Source of the DNA: Thermoflavifilum aggregans | Lineage (GTDB): Bacteria > Bacteroidota > Bacteroidia > Chitinophagales > Chitinophagaceae | Reading direction: 5' to 3' | DNA: 64,000 nucleotides | NCBI RefSeq assembly: GCF_002797735.1 | Contig: NZ_PGFG01000001.1 | Coordinates: 124,001 to 188,000, forward strand | Shown: piece after piece, positions 45,792 to 54,318 of the stretch | Layout of the letters: each line of letters opens with the position of its first letter | How positions within the stretch are numbered: position 1 is the first letter of the stretch | The notes under the pieces: model-generated | What the model was told of the DNA's origin: nothing | Database searches by the model: none | Seen by the model: only the letters and a program-made list of their open reading frames with translations | Program-made: the position numbers and the translations under genes

Positions 45792-47768
45792 TTAATATGC
45801 CAGCAATTTGCGAAGGATGACCTCAAAACGGGAGTTGGCAAGAAACTGATTTTCCAGTGCAGCAGAAAAAGGTACGGGCGTGTCCAGGCTGGCACAACGC
45901 ATCACGGGTGCATCCAGATAAGAAAAACAATGTTCGGTAACCCGGGCTGCTATTTCTGCACCTATGCCGCCAGTAAGCGTATCTTCATGATAGATAAGCA
46001 ATTTCCCGGTTTTTTTTACAGAGCGTTCTATGGTGGCCATATCCAACGGAAGCAGGGTCCGCAGATCCACAATTTCCATATCTATTTCCGGATGCTGCGC
46101 GGCATATTCTAAAGCCCAGTGCACAGCGGCTCCGTAAGTCACTACGGTACAGGCATCTCCTTCGGCCACCACCCTGGCTTCCCCGATAGGAACAGCATAA
46201 TAACCTTCGGGCACCGGACCGCTTACGCGGCGATACAGGGCTTTATGTTCAAAATACAGGACCGGATTGGGATCTTCAATAGCAGCAATCAGCAGACCTT
46301 TGGCATCTTCTGGAGTAGATGGATAAACTATCTTCAATCCCGGCACATGAAAAAACCAGGCTTCATTGCTCTGAGAATGAAAAGGGCCGCCGTTCAAACC
46401 CGCACCGGTAGGCATGCGAATCACCACATCGGCCACCTGCCCCCACCGATAGTGAATTTTAGCCAGGTTATTGACAATCTGATGAAAGGCACAGGACACA
46501 AAATCGGCATACTGCATTTCCACCACAGCTTTATACCCCATCACGCTTAAACCAAGAGCTGCTCCTACAATGGCACTTTCACAGAGCGGAGTATTGCGTA
46601 CTCGTTCTTTGCCAAATTTTTCCCACAAACCTTCCGTAACCTTAAACACACCGCCATATTCCGCGATATCTTGTCCCATGAGAATCAGCCCGGAATGTTC
46701 TTCCATAGCCAGTTCCAGGGCTTCATGAATGGCTTCAATGAATTTTTTTTCCGAAGCCGTTCCACCAATAGCAACCGGCATAGGCGGCGCAGGAGCATAC
46801 ACATCGCTGAGTTCCGTGTGTATATCCGGAGCGGGCTGATGGTAGGATTCAGCAAGGCGGAGTTCATTCTCAATCTGTTGCTGAAATTCCTGGCGAATGG
46901 CCTGAATATCGTCCGGACTCAGGATATTTTCCTGGATTAGATAATGGGTAAACTGTTCAACCGGATCTTTTTTCTTCCACGCTTCAATCAGCTCTGGTGG
47001 TACATAGCGGGTACCACTGGCTTCTTCATGGCCCCGCATGCGAAAGGTGAGGCATTCAATCAGTACAGGCTTGTTTTCTGAAATACAATACCGGCGGGCT
47101 TCCCGAACGGCATGGTACACATCCAATACATTGTTGCCATCAATGGTAATTCCCTGCATACCATAGCCTATAGCCCGGTCTGCCAGATTCCTGCAACGAT
47201 ATTGCTCCTGCACGGGGGTGGAAATGGCGTATCCATTGTTTTCAATTAAAAATATCACCGGCAGATCCCACACGCTGGCCACATTCAGGGCTTCATGAAA
47301 TTCTCCTTCGCTGGTGCCTCCCTCTCCGGTAAAGACCAGCGTGGCTTTTCCGGACTGGCTGAGTTTTTGTGCCAAAGCAATACCATCGGCCACCGAAAGC
47401 TGCGAGCCCAAATGGGAAATCATTCCGAAAATATGATGTTCCCGGCTGCCGAAATGGAATGAGCGCTCCCTTCCCTTGCTATATCCCTGCGAAAGTCCCT
47501 TCCATTGTGCAAACAACCGATGGAGCGGCATCTCACGTGCCGTGAATACACCCAGATTGCGATGCAGGGGGAGAATCCATTCATCAGCATCCAAAGCCCG
47601 TGTGGCACCTACGGCAATAGCTTCCTGGCCAATACCTGAAAACCATTTGCTGATTTTGTTCTGTCTTAGCAGAACCAGCATTTTCTCTTCAATCATCCGC
47701 GGCCAGAGCAAATGCCTGAATAAATTCACCAATTCATCATCCGATAATTGCCTGCGATCAAAATACAT
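45792..47768 (-). CDS. 2-oxoacid dehydrogenase E1, fused alpha and beta subunits
   Basis: A 658-residue thiamine-diphosphate enzyme joining E1 alpha (about 1-325) to E1 beta (about 335-658). Alpha has the ThDP/Mg motif GEGGTSEGEFHEALN...ENNGYAI near 143-180 and the phosphorylation-loop-like RYRCRNLADRAIGYG. Beta has GQDIAEYGGVFKVTEGL, LCESAIVGAALG and the C-terminal YHEDTLTGG. The sequence is closest to branched-chain 2-oxoacid (2-oxoisovalerate) dehydrogenase, decarboxylating acids from Val, Leu and Ile, though pyruvate cannot be ruled out. E2 and E3 are not adjacent. The gene follows the small membrane protein after 14 bases. Confidence 0.9.
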   Translation of the reverse strand: MYFDRRQLSDDELVNLFRHLLWPRMIEEKMLVLLRQNKISKWFSGIGQEAIAVGATRALDADEWILPLHRNLGVFTAREMPLHRLFAQWKGLSQGYSKGRERSFHFGSREHHIFGMISHLGSQLSVADGIALAQKLSQSGKATLVFTGEGGTSEGEFHEALNVASVWDLPVIFLIENNGYAISTPVQEQYRCRNLADRAIGYGMQGITIDGNNVLDVYHAVREARRYCISENKPVLIECLTFRMRGHEEASGTRYVPPELIEAWKKKDPVEQFTHYLIQENILSPDDIQAIRQEFQQQIENELRLAESYHQPAPDIHTELSDVYAPAPPMPVAIGGTASEKKFIEAIHEALELAMEEHSGLILMGQDIAEYGGVFKVTEGLWEKFGKERVRNTPLCESAIVGAALGLSVMGYKAVVEMQYADFVSCAFHQIVNNLAKIHYRWGQVADVVIRMPTGAGLNGGPFHSQSNEAWFFHVPGLKIVYPSTPEDAKGLLIAAIEDPNPVLYFEHKALYRRVSGPVPEGYYAVPIGEARVVAEGDACTVVTYGAAVHWALEYAAQHPEIDMEIVDLRTLLPLDMATIERSVKKTGKLLIYHEDTLTGGIGAEIAARVTEHCFSYLDAPVMRCASLDTPVPFSAALENQFLANSRFEVILRKLLAY

Positions 47769-47782
47769 ATCCTGCCCTTTTC

Positions 47783-48136
47783 TTATGCCTCTCCTTCTGC
47801 CCTCCGGCGCTGGCTTTCAAAAAAAGAAGAAATCAGGGAAAGAATAATGCTGAACAATAAAGCCCACCAGAACCCATCAACCTGAAAGCCGCTCACCAGC
47901 CGGCTTGCCAGCAGAATCAAAAAAGCGTTGATGACCAGTAAAAACAAACCCAGGGTAAATACGGTAATGGGAAGTGTGAGAATAATCAAAAGTGGTTTGA
48001 TAAATGTATTCAGAATAGCCAGTACCACCGCTACCAGCAGAGCTGTGATGAAATCATGGATATGCACACCGGGCAATAGGTATGAAGTAATCAAAACGGC
48101 TAATCCGGATACAAGAATGCGGGCTATGAATCGCAC
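47783..48136 (-). CDS. Small four-helix membrane protein (phage holin 4_2-like, PF04020 type)
   Basis: A 117-residue protein with four hydrophobic helices, matching the PF04020 pattern: YLLPGVHIHDFITALLVA, NTFIKPLLIILTLPIT and SGFQVDGFWWALL are typical. These proteins are common in bacteria and not evidence of phage; function is unknown. The GTG at 48136 gives the normal family start, while a TTG at 48202 adds 22 atypical residues. It precedes the E1 fusion by 14 bases. Confidence 0.8.
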   Translation of the reverse strand: MRFIARILVSGLAVLITSYLLPGVHIHDFITALLVAVVLAILNTFIKPLLIILTLPITVFTLGLFLLVINAFLILLASRLVSGFQVDGFWWALLFSIILSLISSFFESQRRRAEGEA

Positions 48137-48236
48137 CTGATCATGATTTTGTGAAAGCAATATAAGAAAATAACCTGGTAATGGACCTTTATCAAAAAAC
48201 AAATCCCCCGTTTGGCTTTCCTCTCTTTTGTGTGTG

Positions 48237-49535
48237 CTAAAACACCATTACTTCATAAAATTCATCTGGTAGCAGCCAACGTTTGGCTACATCAAGCAAA
48301 TCATCACTGGTAGCCGTTTTGAAGGTTTGAATCTGCCGTACATAATCCTGTTCACTTTGGTTTTTCAGAATCAGGCTGCGCCATTTTTTGATTTGCTGTA
48401 CCGGCCCGTCGAGCCTGCCCAAAAGGCTTCCGATCAGATAGTTTTTCACCATCAGCAATTCTTCCTGAGGGACAGGTTCAGCTATCAGCCGGCGGAATTC
48501 ATGATATACTTCGTGCGCTGTGGCTTCGGCCACCTGGCGGCCTACTTCGGCTGTTACCAGCCATGAGGCATAATGGGCATCATTGGGATAGATGAGCGAA
48601 TGAATGCCATAAGTATATCCTTTTTCTTCGCGGATATTGCTCATGAGCCGGGAGCCAAAATATCCGCCCAGTACCACATTCAGCAGGCTCAGCAGATTAA
48701 AATCCTCGTGCTCATAACCCGGCAGCACACGGGCAATCCGCACGGCTGCCTGTAAAGCCTGTTCATCGATGGTATGCTTCAACTGATGGGTGGCAGCAGG
48801 CGCCGGCGGGGGAACCGTGGGCGTTGCAGGCGCGTGCTGAGAAGCAGATTGACCAAAATACTGATTCAACAAACCCAACACACCATCTTCTATTTTGCCA
48901 GCCATAAAAATCTTTGCCGCAGGCAATACATAATGCTGATGATGAAAACTTTTCAGCATATCCCGGTGCAGGGAATCATAATCTGATTCCTGTGCAGCGC
49001 GGCCATACGGATGCGTTTTCCCAAACAATACTTCATCTATCAGCCTGTCGGCCACTACGTCCGACTTTTTCAGGTTGATGCGCAGCTGCTGCTTTTTGGT
49101 TTGCTGATACAGATGAATTTCTTCTTCCGGAAACACAGGATCTGTGAGGATTTCAAACAAAAGCGGAAGCAATGCCGGCAAATGCTTGCCAAGCATGTAT
49201 ATTCCATAGCCAGCCACCTGCGATTCGGCATAGGCATCCAGATAAGCGCCGTAAAATTCAATGGTTTCATTGATTTCCCTGGCTGAATGTGCGGAAGTAC
49301 CGCTTTTCATGAGCGCGTTGGTGGTAGCAGCTTCCAGCACATGCGAAGCATATACTTCACCGGCTGGAAATACAATATCCAGATAAATGGTTTCATAATG
49401 ATCGGCGCGAAGGAAATAAACCGGCACCCTATTGTCCAGCCTGATGCATTCATAAGGTTTTAATCTTACGTCAAATGCAACGGGCGAGGTAATGGAGGGG
49501 CGAATGGTTCGGTTTAAGGCAAGGGTTTCAGACAT
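48237..49535 (-). CDS. M16 family peptidase-like protein, likely non-catalytic partner
   Basis: A 432-residue M16 homologue. The position of the zinc motif (where the partner has HLFEH) reads ATTNALMKSGTS here, so zinc binding is lost. It keeps the M16 fold marks, such as KTHPYG, the substrate-side NIREEKGYTYGIHS with its Arg/Tyr pattern, and the C-terminal domain. In two-subunit M16 enzymes an inactive chain of this type pairs with the active one. The active gene lies 39 bases upstream, supporting a heterodimer. Confidence 0.88.
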   Translation of the reverse strand: MSETLALNRTIRPSITSPVAFDVRLKPYECIRLDNRVPVYFLRADHYETIYLDIVFPAGEVYASHVLEAATTNALMKSGTSAHSAREINETIEFYGAYLDAYAESQVAGYGIYMLGKHLPALLPLLFEILTDPVFPEEEIHLYQQTKKQQLRINLKKSDVVADRLIDEVLFGKTHPYGRAAQESDYDSLHRDMLKSFHHQHYVLPAAKIFMAGKIEDGVLGLLNQYFGQSASQHAPATPTVPPPAPAATHQLKHTIDEQALQAAVRIARVLPGYEHEDFNLLSLLNVVLGGYFGSRLMSNIREEKGYTYGIHSLIYPNDAHYASWLVTAEVGRQVAEATAHEVYHEFRRLIAEPVPQEELLMVKNYLIGSLLGRLDGPVQQIKKWRSLILKNQSEQDYVRQIQTFKTATSDDLLDVAKRWLLPDEFYEVMVF

Positions 49536-49574
49536 AGATGCAGGTTTTGAAATGTTAGGGATTGATTTTTAAGA

Positions 49575-50861
49575 TTAGGCAACGGCATGGTTGGCTACAG
49601 ATGCCGGCACATCAGCCTTATGATGCGACTGGCTCAGGTAGTACAATACATTTGCCTTTTGCTGTTGCATAACGGTTGCAGCCACTTGCTGTACTTCATC
49701 AGCCGTTACCGCTTCAAACCGATGCATTTCTTCATTTATCCATTGCGCATTTCCCAGCCATTCAAAATAGGCCAGATTGATGGCGCGGTCCATCAGGCTG
49801 TTTTCTTCAAAGGCAAACAGGCTTTCCAGCCGGTTCTTCGCCTTTTGCAATTCCTGTTCGGGAATTTTGGTTTCCTGTACATCCCGGATGATTGTCCAGA
49901 CCGCATTTTCAGCCAGCTCTGCAGAAACATCGGGTAACAGTTTACCTTCAATTACCAATAAACCCGGATCTGCGCTTCCAAGCACATAGGCGTGGATATG
50001 GCTGAAATATTTTTTTTCTTTTACCAGCTGTTGATGCAGCCTGGATGATTCGCCGTCTCCCAGCATCTGAGCCAGCAGCTCGGTAGCATAATAAGCCGGA
50101 TCTGTACGTCCGCACATGGGGAAGGCCATATAAAGGGCATCGGCAGGTACATCGCGATATACCGTAAGGATGCGTTTTTCCTGTTGCACGGGTTCCTGTG
50201 GCAGCTGGCGATGGTAGGGTTCTCCGGGCGGGATATCGCCAAACCATTTTTCAATCAGCGGCTTTACTTGCTGGTACCGAATGCCGCCGGCTACCACCAG
50301 AATGGCCTGGTTGGGTCTGTAATGCCGGTAAAAAAATGCCTTCACATCCTCCAGCCGGGCCTGTTCAATATGAGAAAGTTCCCTGCCAATGGTCATCCAT
50401 CGGTAGGGATGCACCTGATAAGCCATTTCCCGAATGATTTTCCAGACATCCCCGTATGGCTTGTTGAGGTAATGTTCCTTGAATTCTTCACAAACCACTT
50501 TGCGCTGTACATCCAGGCTTTTTTCACTGAAATTTAGCTCCAGCATGCGGTCACTCTCCAGCCAGAGCGCTGTTTCAATATTTGCTGCTGGGAGTTTGAT
50601 AAAATAATCCGTAATATCATTCGAAGTAAAGGCATTGTTTTCCCCTCCGGCAATCTGCACTTCCTGATCATAATCAGGAATATGCCTGGAGCCGCCAAAC
50701 ATCAAATGTTCAAACAGATGGGCAAAACCCGTTTTATCGGGATCTTCATCGCGGGCACCTACGTTGTACAATACATTCACTACTGCATATGCCGTGTGAG
50801 GATCTTCGTGGACAAGCACTTTCAGGCCATTGGATAGGGTAAATCTTTCAAACTGCACCAT
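49575..50861 (-). CDS. M16 family zinc peptidase, catalytic subunit
   Basis: A 428-residue M16 peptidase. The inverted zinc motif HLFEH is at residues 48-52, with the distal Glu expected in ...WLESDRMLELNFSE... or the following VVCEEFKEH. The first 45 residues (MVQFERFTLSNGLKVLVHED) match the family, so the ATG at 50861 is preferred; an earlier in-frame ATG at 50900 adds 13 residues. No signal peptide is visible. It likely works with the inactive partner encoded next, degrading peptides; the site of action is uncertain. Confidence 0.92.
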   Translation of the reverse strand: MVQFERFTLSNGLKVLVHEDPHTAYAVVNVLYNVGARDEDPDKTGFAHLFEHLMFGGSRHIPDYDQEVQIAGGENNAFTSNDITDYFIKLPAANIETALWLESDRMLELNFSEKSLDVQRKVVCEEFKEHYLNKPYGDVWKIIREMAYQVHPYRWMTIGRELSHIEQARLEDVKAFFYRHYRPNQAILVVAGGIRYQQVKPLIEKWFGDIPPGEPYHRQLPQEPVQQEKRILTVYRDVPADALYMAFPMCGRTDPAYYATELLAQMLGDGESSRLHQQLVKEKKYFSHIHAYVLGSADPGLLVIEGKLLPDVSAELAENAVWTIIRDVQETKIPEQELQKAKNRLESLFAFEENSLMDRAINLAYFEWLGNAQWINEEMHRFEAVTADEVQQVAATVMQQQKANVLYYLSQSHHKADVPASVANHAVA

Positions 50862-50905
50862 GGGAAGCGATTGAGAATGAATTTGCAAGTTACCAAACAT
50901 CCGCT

Positions 50906-51853
50906 TTATTGCCCAAACTGTTTGTTGGGTTCAAGATACAATTCATGCTGCGAGAGATTGAATATCAGATTGAACTGCCGCCACACCTCATTGCCTATGG
51001 CTCCGGCAATTTCCTGTTGCGGATTACCATCATCCACATCAGGCGAATAACTTCCTGGCACATTGCGCAGGTGATACCGGCCAATGACAAGTGCGGTAAG
51101 CACACCGTTGAAATAATCAATGGTTTTCAGCATGTCTTTCACTGGCCATTCCCCCGTACGCTGTAGGAAAGCCGCATCAATTTTGTATTTACGGACATAG
51201 GGATAATTAAACATCACGCCATAGTTACCGCCCAGGGTTATATGGTATGTTCCTTTCAGCGTGTTGCCATTGGCAAAAGGTAAAGATGCCTGAATCACAG
51301 GTGTGTAAAAGTTTAAATCCATCCGCAGCACCTGACCTTTTTTGCTGTAGGGAAACGGCCCAGGCCGATAAAGCAGGAGCCGGTGATGATCAAAATCCAC
51401 CAAAATGGTATAAGCCGCCAGCAACGGATATCCCAGAATGCCATCCACCGGTGCTGAAGGCGTTCCCAATCCTTTCAGGTCTTCCAGGTAAAAGGAGGTT
51501 TTTTCCAGATGAGCATCGCCCAGCTGCAATTCCGGCATATCCATCACCGGCAGGTAGGTCATGCCATCCGCAAGCCCGCTGATGCCAGCTTTTTTCGTGG
51601 CCGTCAATTTCCAAAGAGCGGCATAACTGGCATCGAGAATATTCATTTCACAGCCGCTATCAAAAATAAAATTCAGGGTGTCGTTGTCATAGGGATGGAT
51701 AACGCCCTTGATAAAAATATGCAACCCATCGTAGCTGAAAGGTAATACAGCAACAGGCCGTATGGCATGCTGAGCCTGAGCCCATGCCGTTTGCAGGCAT
51801 CCGCAAATCAGCCAACAGATGCCTGCCAGGTAATTGCGGAGGGGAAGGTTCAT
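50906..51853 (-). CDS. Retropepsin-like aspartic protease homologue, degenerate second lobe
   Basis: A 315-residue exported protein; the signal peptide ends near TAWAQAQ (about residue 28). The first retropepsin-like lobe has the catalytic triplet as DSG (residues 65-67) in NFIFDSGCEMNILD, and a downstream PVDGILGYPLL flap-side motif. In the second lobe, the place of the second DTG reads HITLGGNYG, so the Asp is lost; GAIGNEVWRQFNLIFN still marks the lobe. It is a paralogue of the frameshifted gene upstream, lacking its PDZ domain. Its ATG overlaps that gene's TGA (ATGA), indicating coupling. Confidence 0.75.
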   Translation of the reverse strand: MNLPLRNYLAGICWLICGCLQTAWAQAQHAIRPVAVLPFSYDGLHIFIKGVIHPYDNDTLNFIFDSGCEMNILDASYAALWKLTATKKAGISGLADGMTYLPVMDMPELQLGDAHLEKTSFYLEDLKGLGTPSAPVDGILGYPLLAAYTILVDFDHHRLLLYRPGPFPYSKKGQVLRMDLNFYTPVIQASLPFANGNTLKGTYHITLGGNYGVMFNYPYVRKYKIDAAFLQRTGEWPVKDMLKTIDYFNGVLTALVIGRYHLRNVPGSYSPDVDDGNPQQEIAGAIGNEVWRQFNLIFNLSQHELYLEPNKQFGQ

Positions 51854-53081
51854 AAAAAACTTTTGATCCGTAAATATTTAATGATCAATTCATGATTACG
51901 CATGACAATAATACGCACATGCGTGCCCGGGTTTTTCAACTGCTGAATATACTCCTGAATATTTCCACTAAAATTATTCCCGATTGCAATAATTACATCT
52001 CCTGGCTGAAAACCGGCCTTGTCGGCAGGAGAGCCCGGAATCACATTGGTGACCCGCACCTTCCCATCCAGCAGATAAAAAGAAAGTCCGGTGTACGAGT
52101 AATCAAACGGATCGCGCAAGTGTTTGTTGGGGGAAAGAAAAATTTCTTTTGCTGGATAATTGAGAATGATATTGAAACGGCGCAGCAGTTCATTACCAAT
52201 GATGCCTCCTGCAAAGGGATAATTGGTAATGTTGGAAATATCATCAAACAACAGCGCGGGAACATTGCGAAAACTGTAATCACCGATCCGCAATTCCTTC
52301 ATCGTGGTGATGCGCATTTCCATTTTGCCCAACAATCCCTGCGCCTCGGTGAGATAAATTTTCTTTCGTTTGCTGCGTTTGTGCGGCAGCAAATCAAAAT
52401 CTTTCACAAACTGATTGTTCAGCAGCAAACAAAGACCGGCTCCTGTATCGAAAAAAAAAAGCTTTTTACCTGTTGGCGATTGCTTGCCAGCGTCTCATGA
52501 ATAATGGGAATACCGGCAAACAAAGGTTTCAGCAAAAATCCCTTTTCCGGATACTGAAACTGCCCCGGCTCATAAATCCAGATTTTTTGCTGGTCATAAT
52601 CAATGCGCACGATGTATTTGCTCAGAAAACTGTATCCAATAATGCCATCAATGTGAATGCCGTACAGAGCGCTGATCATATCATAGTTGTTCACATGAAA
52701 ACTGAGATGATCAACCCGAAGATTGGGCAGCAGTAGACTCATGTTATATATGAAAGGCACCGTACGAGAGCCTCCAATGCCATGAATCACCACATCACTG
52801 GGCGAAAGTGGCAAATGCAATTCTGCTGCAGTAGTGGAGTCGAGCGATATACCTCCGCTTCCTGTGTCCAGGATAAAATTCAGGGTATCTTTTGCAAGAG
52901 TCGTATCGTCGTTCAGCGAAATACATCCTCGTACCAGCAATACACCGTCCACGAACTGATGAAAAGGAAGGGTAGTTACAAGCCGGGCCGGCAAAGCAGT
53001 ATCCTGCATAGAATACCGGCGGATTTCACAACGGGCCGTGATGCCAACGAAAAGAAATACAAACAGGAAAAAATGCCTCAT
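51850..53081 (-). pseudogene. Two-lobed aspartic protease with PDZ domain, split by a frameshift
   Basis: Two overlapping frames together encode one protein of about 410 residues. The 5' part (53081-52419) has a signal peptide, the first lobe with DTG at 72-74 (NFILDTGSGG) and HIDGIIGYSFLS. The 3' part (from about 52450 to 51850) has a second DTG (FDTGAG), GIIGNELLRRFNIILN and a PDZ domain (GSPADKAGFQPGDVIIAIGNN, in pieces). The break is a run of ten A on the plus strand (52451-52460); one more base, or two fewer, restores one frame. The second DTG is directly next to the run. This may be a real mutation, a phase-variable or programmed slip, or a sequencing error. Confidence 0.85.
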
Positions 53082-53147
53082 CCTTTGAGTAAATTACAAT
53101 TTTCCGTTTATTCTTTCACAATGCCCGGAAAAAAACAGGCATTGCCG

Positions 53148-53155
53148 TATTTTTG
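53148..53155 (+). promoter_or_regulatory. -7 promoter element for mqnC
   Basis: TATTTTTG matches TAnnTTTG, 18 bases before the ATG at 53174. It overlaps the alternative upstream start at 53153, which supports the later ATG. Confidence 0.5.
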
Positions 53156-53173
53156 TTTAGGAAAAATATAGGC

Positions 53174-54295
53174 ATGGATTTTCAAACGCTCTATGATAAG
53201 GCCTTGCGGGGTGAGTTTTTATCTGTTGAGGAGGGAGTATTTTTATTTGAACATGCACCGCTGGCTGAACTGATGATGGTGGCCGATGAAATGCGCCGCC
53301 AGCGCGTGCCGCACGGTAAGGTCACCTGGCAGATAGACCGGAATGTTAACACTACCAACGTATGTGTGGCCAACTGCAAATTCTGTAATTTTTATCGGGT
53401 ACCCGGTCATCCCGAAGCCTATATCACCGATATGGAAACCTACCGACGGAAAATCCGCGAAACCATTCGCTGGGGTGGTGATCAGCTATTGCTGCAAGGT
53501 GGCCATCATCCGGAACTGGGATTGAAATTCTATACCAGCCTGTTCCGCCAGATCAAGCAGGAATTTCCCAATATCCGCCTGCACGCCCTGGGCCCTCCGG
53601 AAGTTGCACATATCTGCAAGCTAGAAAAAATGAGTCACCGCGATGTGTTGATGGCCTTGCGAGAAGCAGGTCTGGACTCGCTGCCCGGGGCTGGTGCCGA
53701 AATTCTCGTGGATCGCGTCAGGCGGCTGATATCCAAAGGCAAATGCAGCGCCCAGGAATGGCTGGATATCATGGCCGAAGCCCATCAGCTGCGGATTACC
53801 ACCTCTGCCACCATGATGTTCGGGCATGTCGAAACCATTGAAGAACGCTTTGAGCATCTGGTAAAAATCCGCGACCTGCAGGCACGTAAACCTGCCGATG
53901 CCAAGGGATTTCTGGCATTTATTCCCTGGACTTTCCAGGATGTGGATACCCTGTTGGCAAAGATCCGTGGAGTACATAACCTGACTACAGGGGAGGAATA
54001 CGTGCGCATGATTGCCATGAGCCGCATCATGCTGCCCAATATTCTGAATATCCAGGCTTCCTGGTTGACTGTGGGAAAAAAGATTGCTCAGATCTGCCTG
54101 CATGCTGGAGCCAACGATTTCGGTTCCATCATGCTGGAAGAAAATGTGGTAAGCGCGGCGGGCGCTTCTCATCGTTTCACCTATCGCACTATTCAGGAAG
54201 CCATCCGCGAAGCCGGCTTTGAACCCCAGCTTCGCAATCAGGAATACGAATGGCGGGAGATCCCGGAAGATATTGAAGAGCAGGTGTTAAATTAA
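53174..54295 (+). CDS. mqnC: Cyclic dehypoxanthinyl futalosine synthase
   Basis: MqnC, 373 residues, a radical SAM enzyme of the futalosine route to menaquinone; it cyclises dehypoxanthinyl futalosine. The cluster cysteines C-x3-C-x2-C are at 64, 68 and 71 in NVCVANCKFCNFYR, preceded by the conserved DRNVNTT. Other MqnC marks are LLQGGHHPELGL, PGAGAEILVDRVR and ASWLTVGKK...NDFGSIMLEENVVSAAG. The sister enzyme MqnE would have a different N-terminal cluster context. Other mqn genes are not in the window. The organism therefore probably makes menaquinone by this route. Confidence 0.93.
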   Translation: MDFQTLYDKALRGEFLSVEEGVFLFEHAPLAELMMVADEMRRQRVPHGKVTWQIDRNVNTTNVCVANCKFCNFYRVPGHPEAYITDMETYRRKIRETIRWGGDQLLLQGGHHPELGLKFYTSLFRQIKQEFPNIRLHALGPPEVAHICKLEKMSHRDVLMALREAGLDSLPGAGAEILVDRVRRLISKGKCSAQEWLDIMAEAHQLRITTSATMMFGHVETIEERFEHLVKIRDLQARKPADAKGFLAFIPWTFQDVDTLLAKIRGVHNLTTGEEYVRMIAMSRIMLPNILNIQASWLTVGKKIAQICLHAGANDFGSIMLEENVVSAAGASHRFTYRTIQEAIREAGFEPQLRNQEYEWREIPEDIEEQVLN

Positions 54296-54318
54296 CTACC
54301 TTTCTGCCTCTTCGGCAT

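Noticed and set aside
47783-48136. Prophage, from the holin-like gene (also 62637-62996)
   Set aside because: No phage structural, lysis or integrase genes are near; both families are widespread chromosomal membrane proteins.
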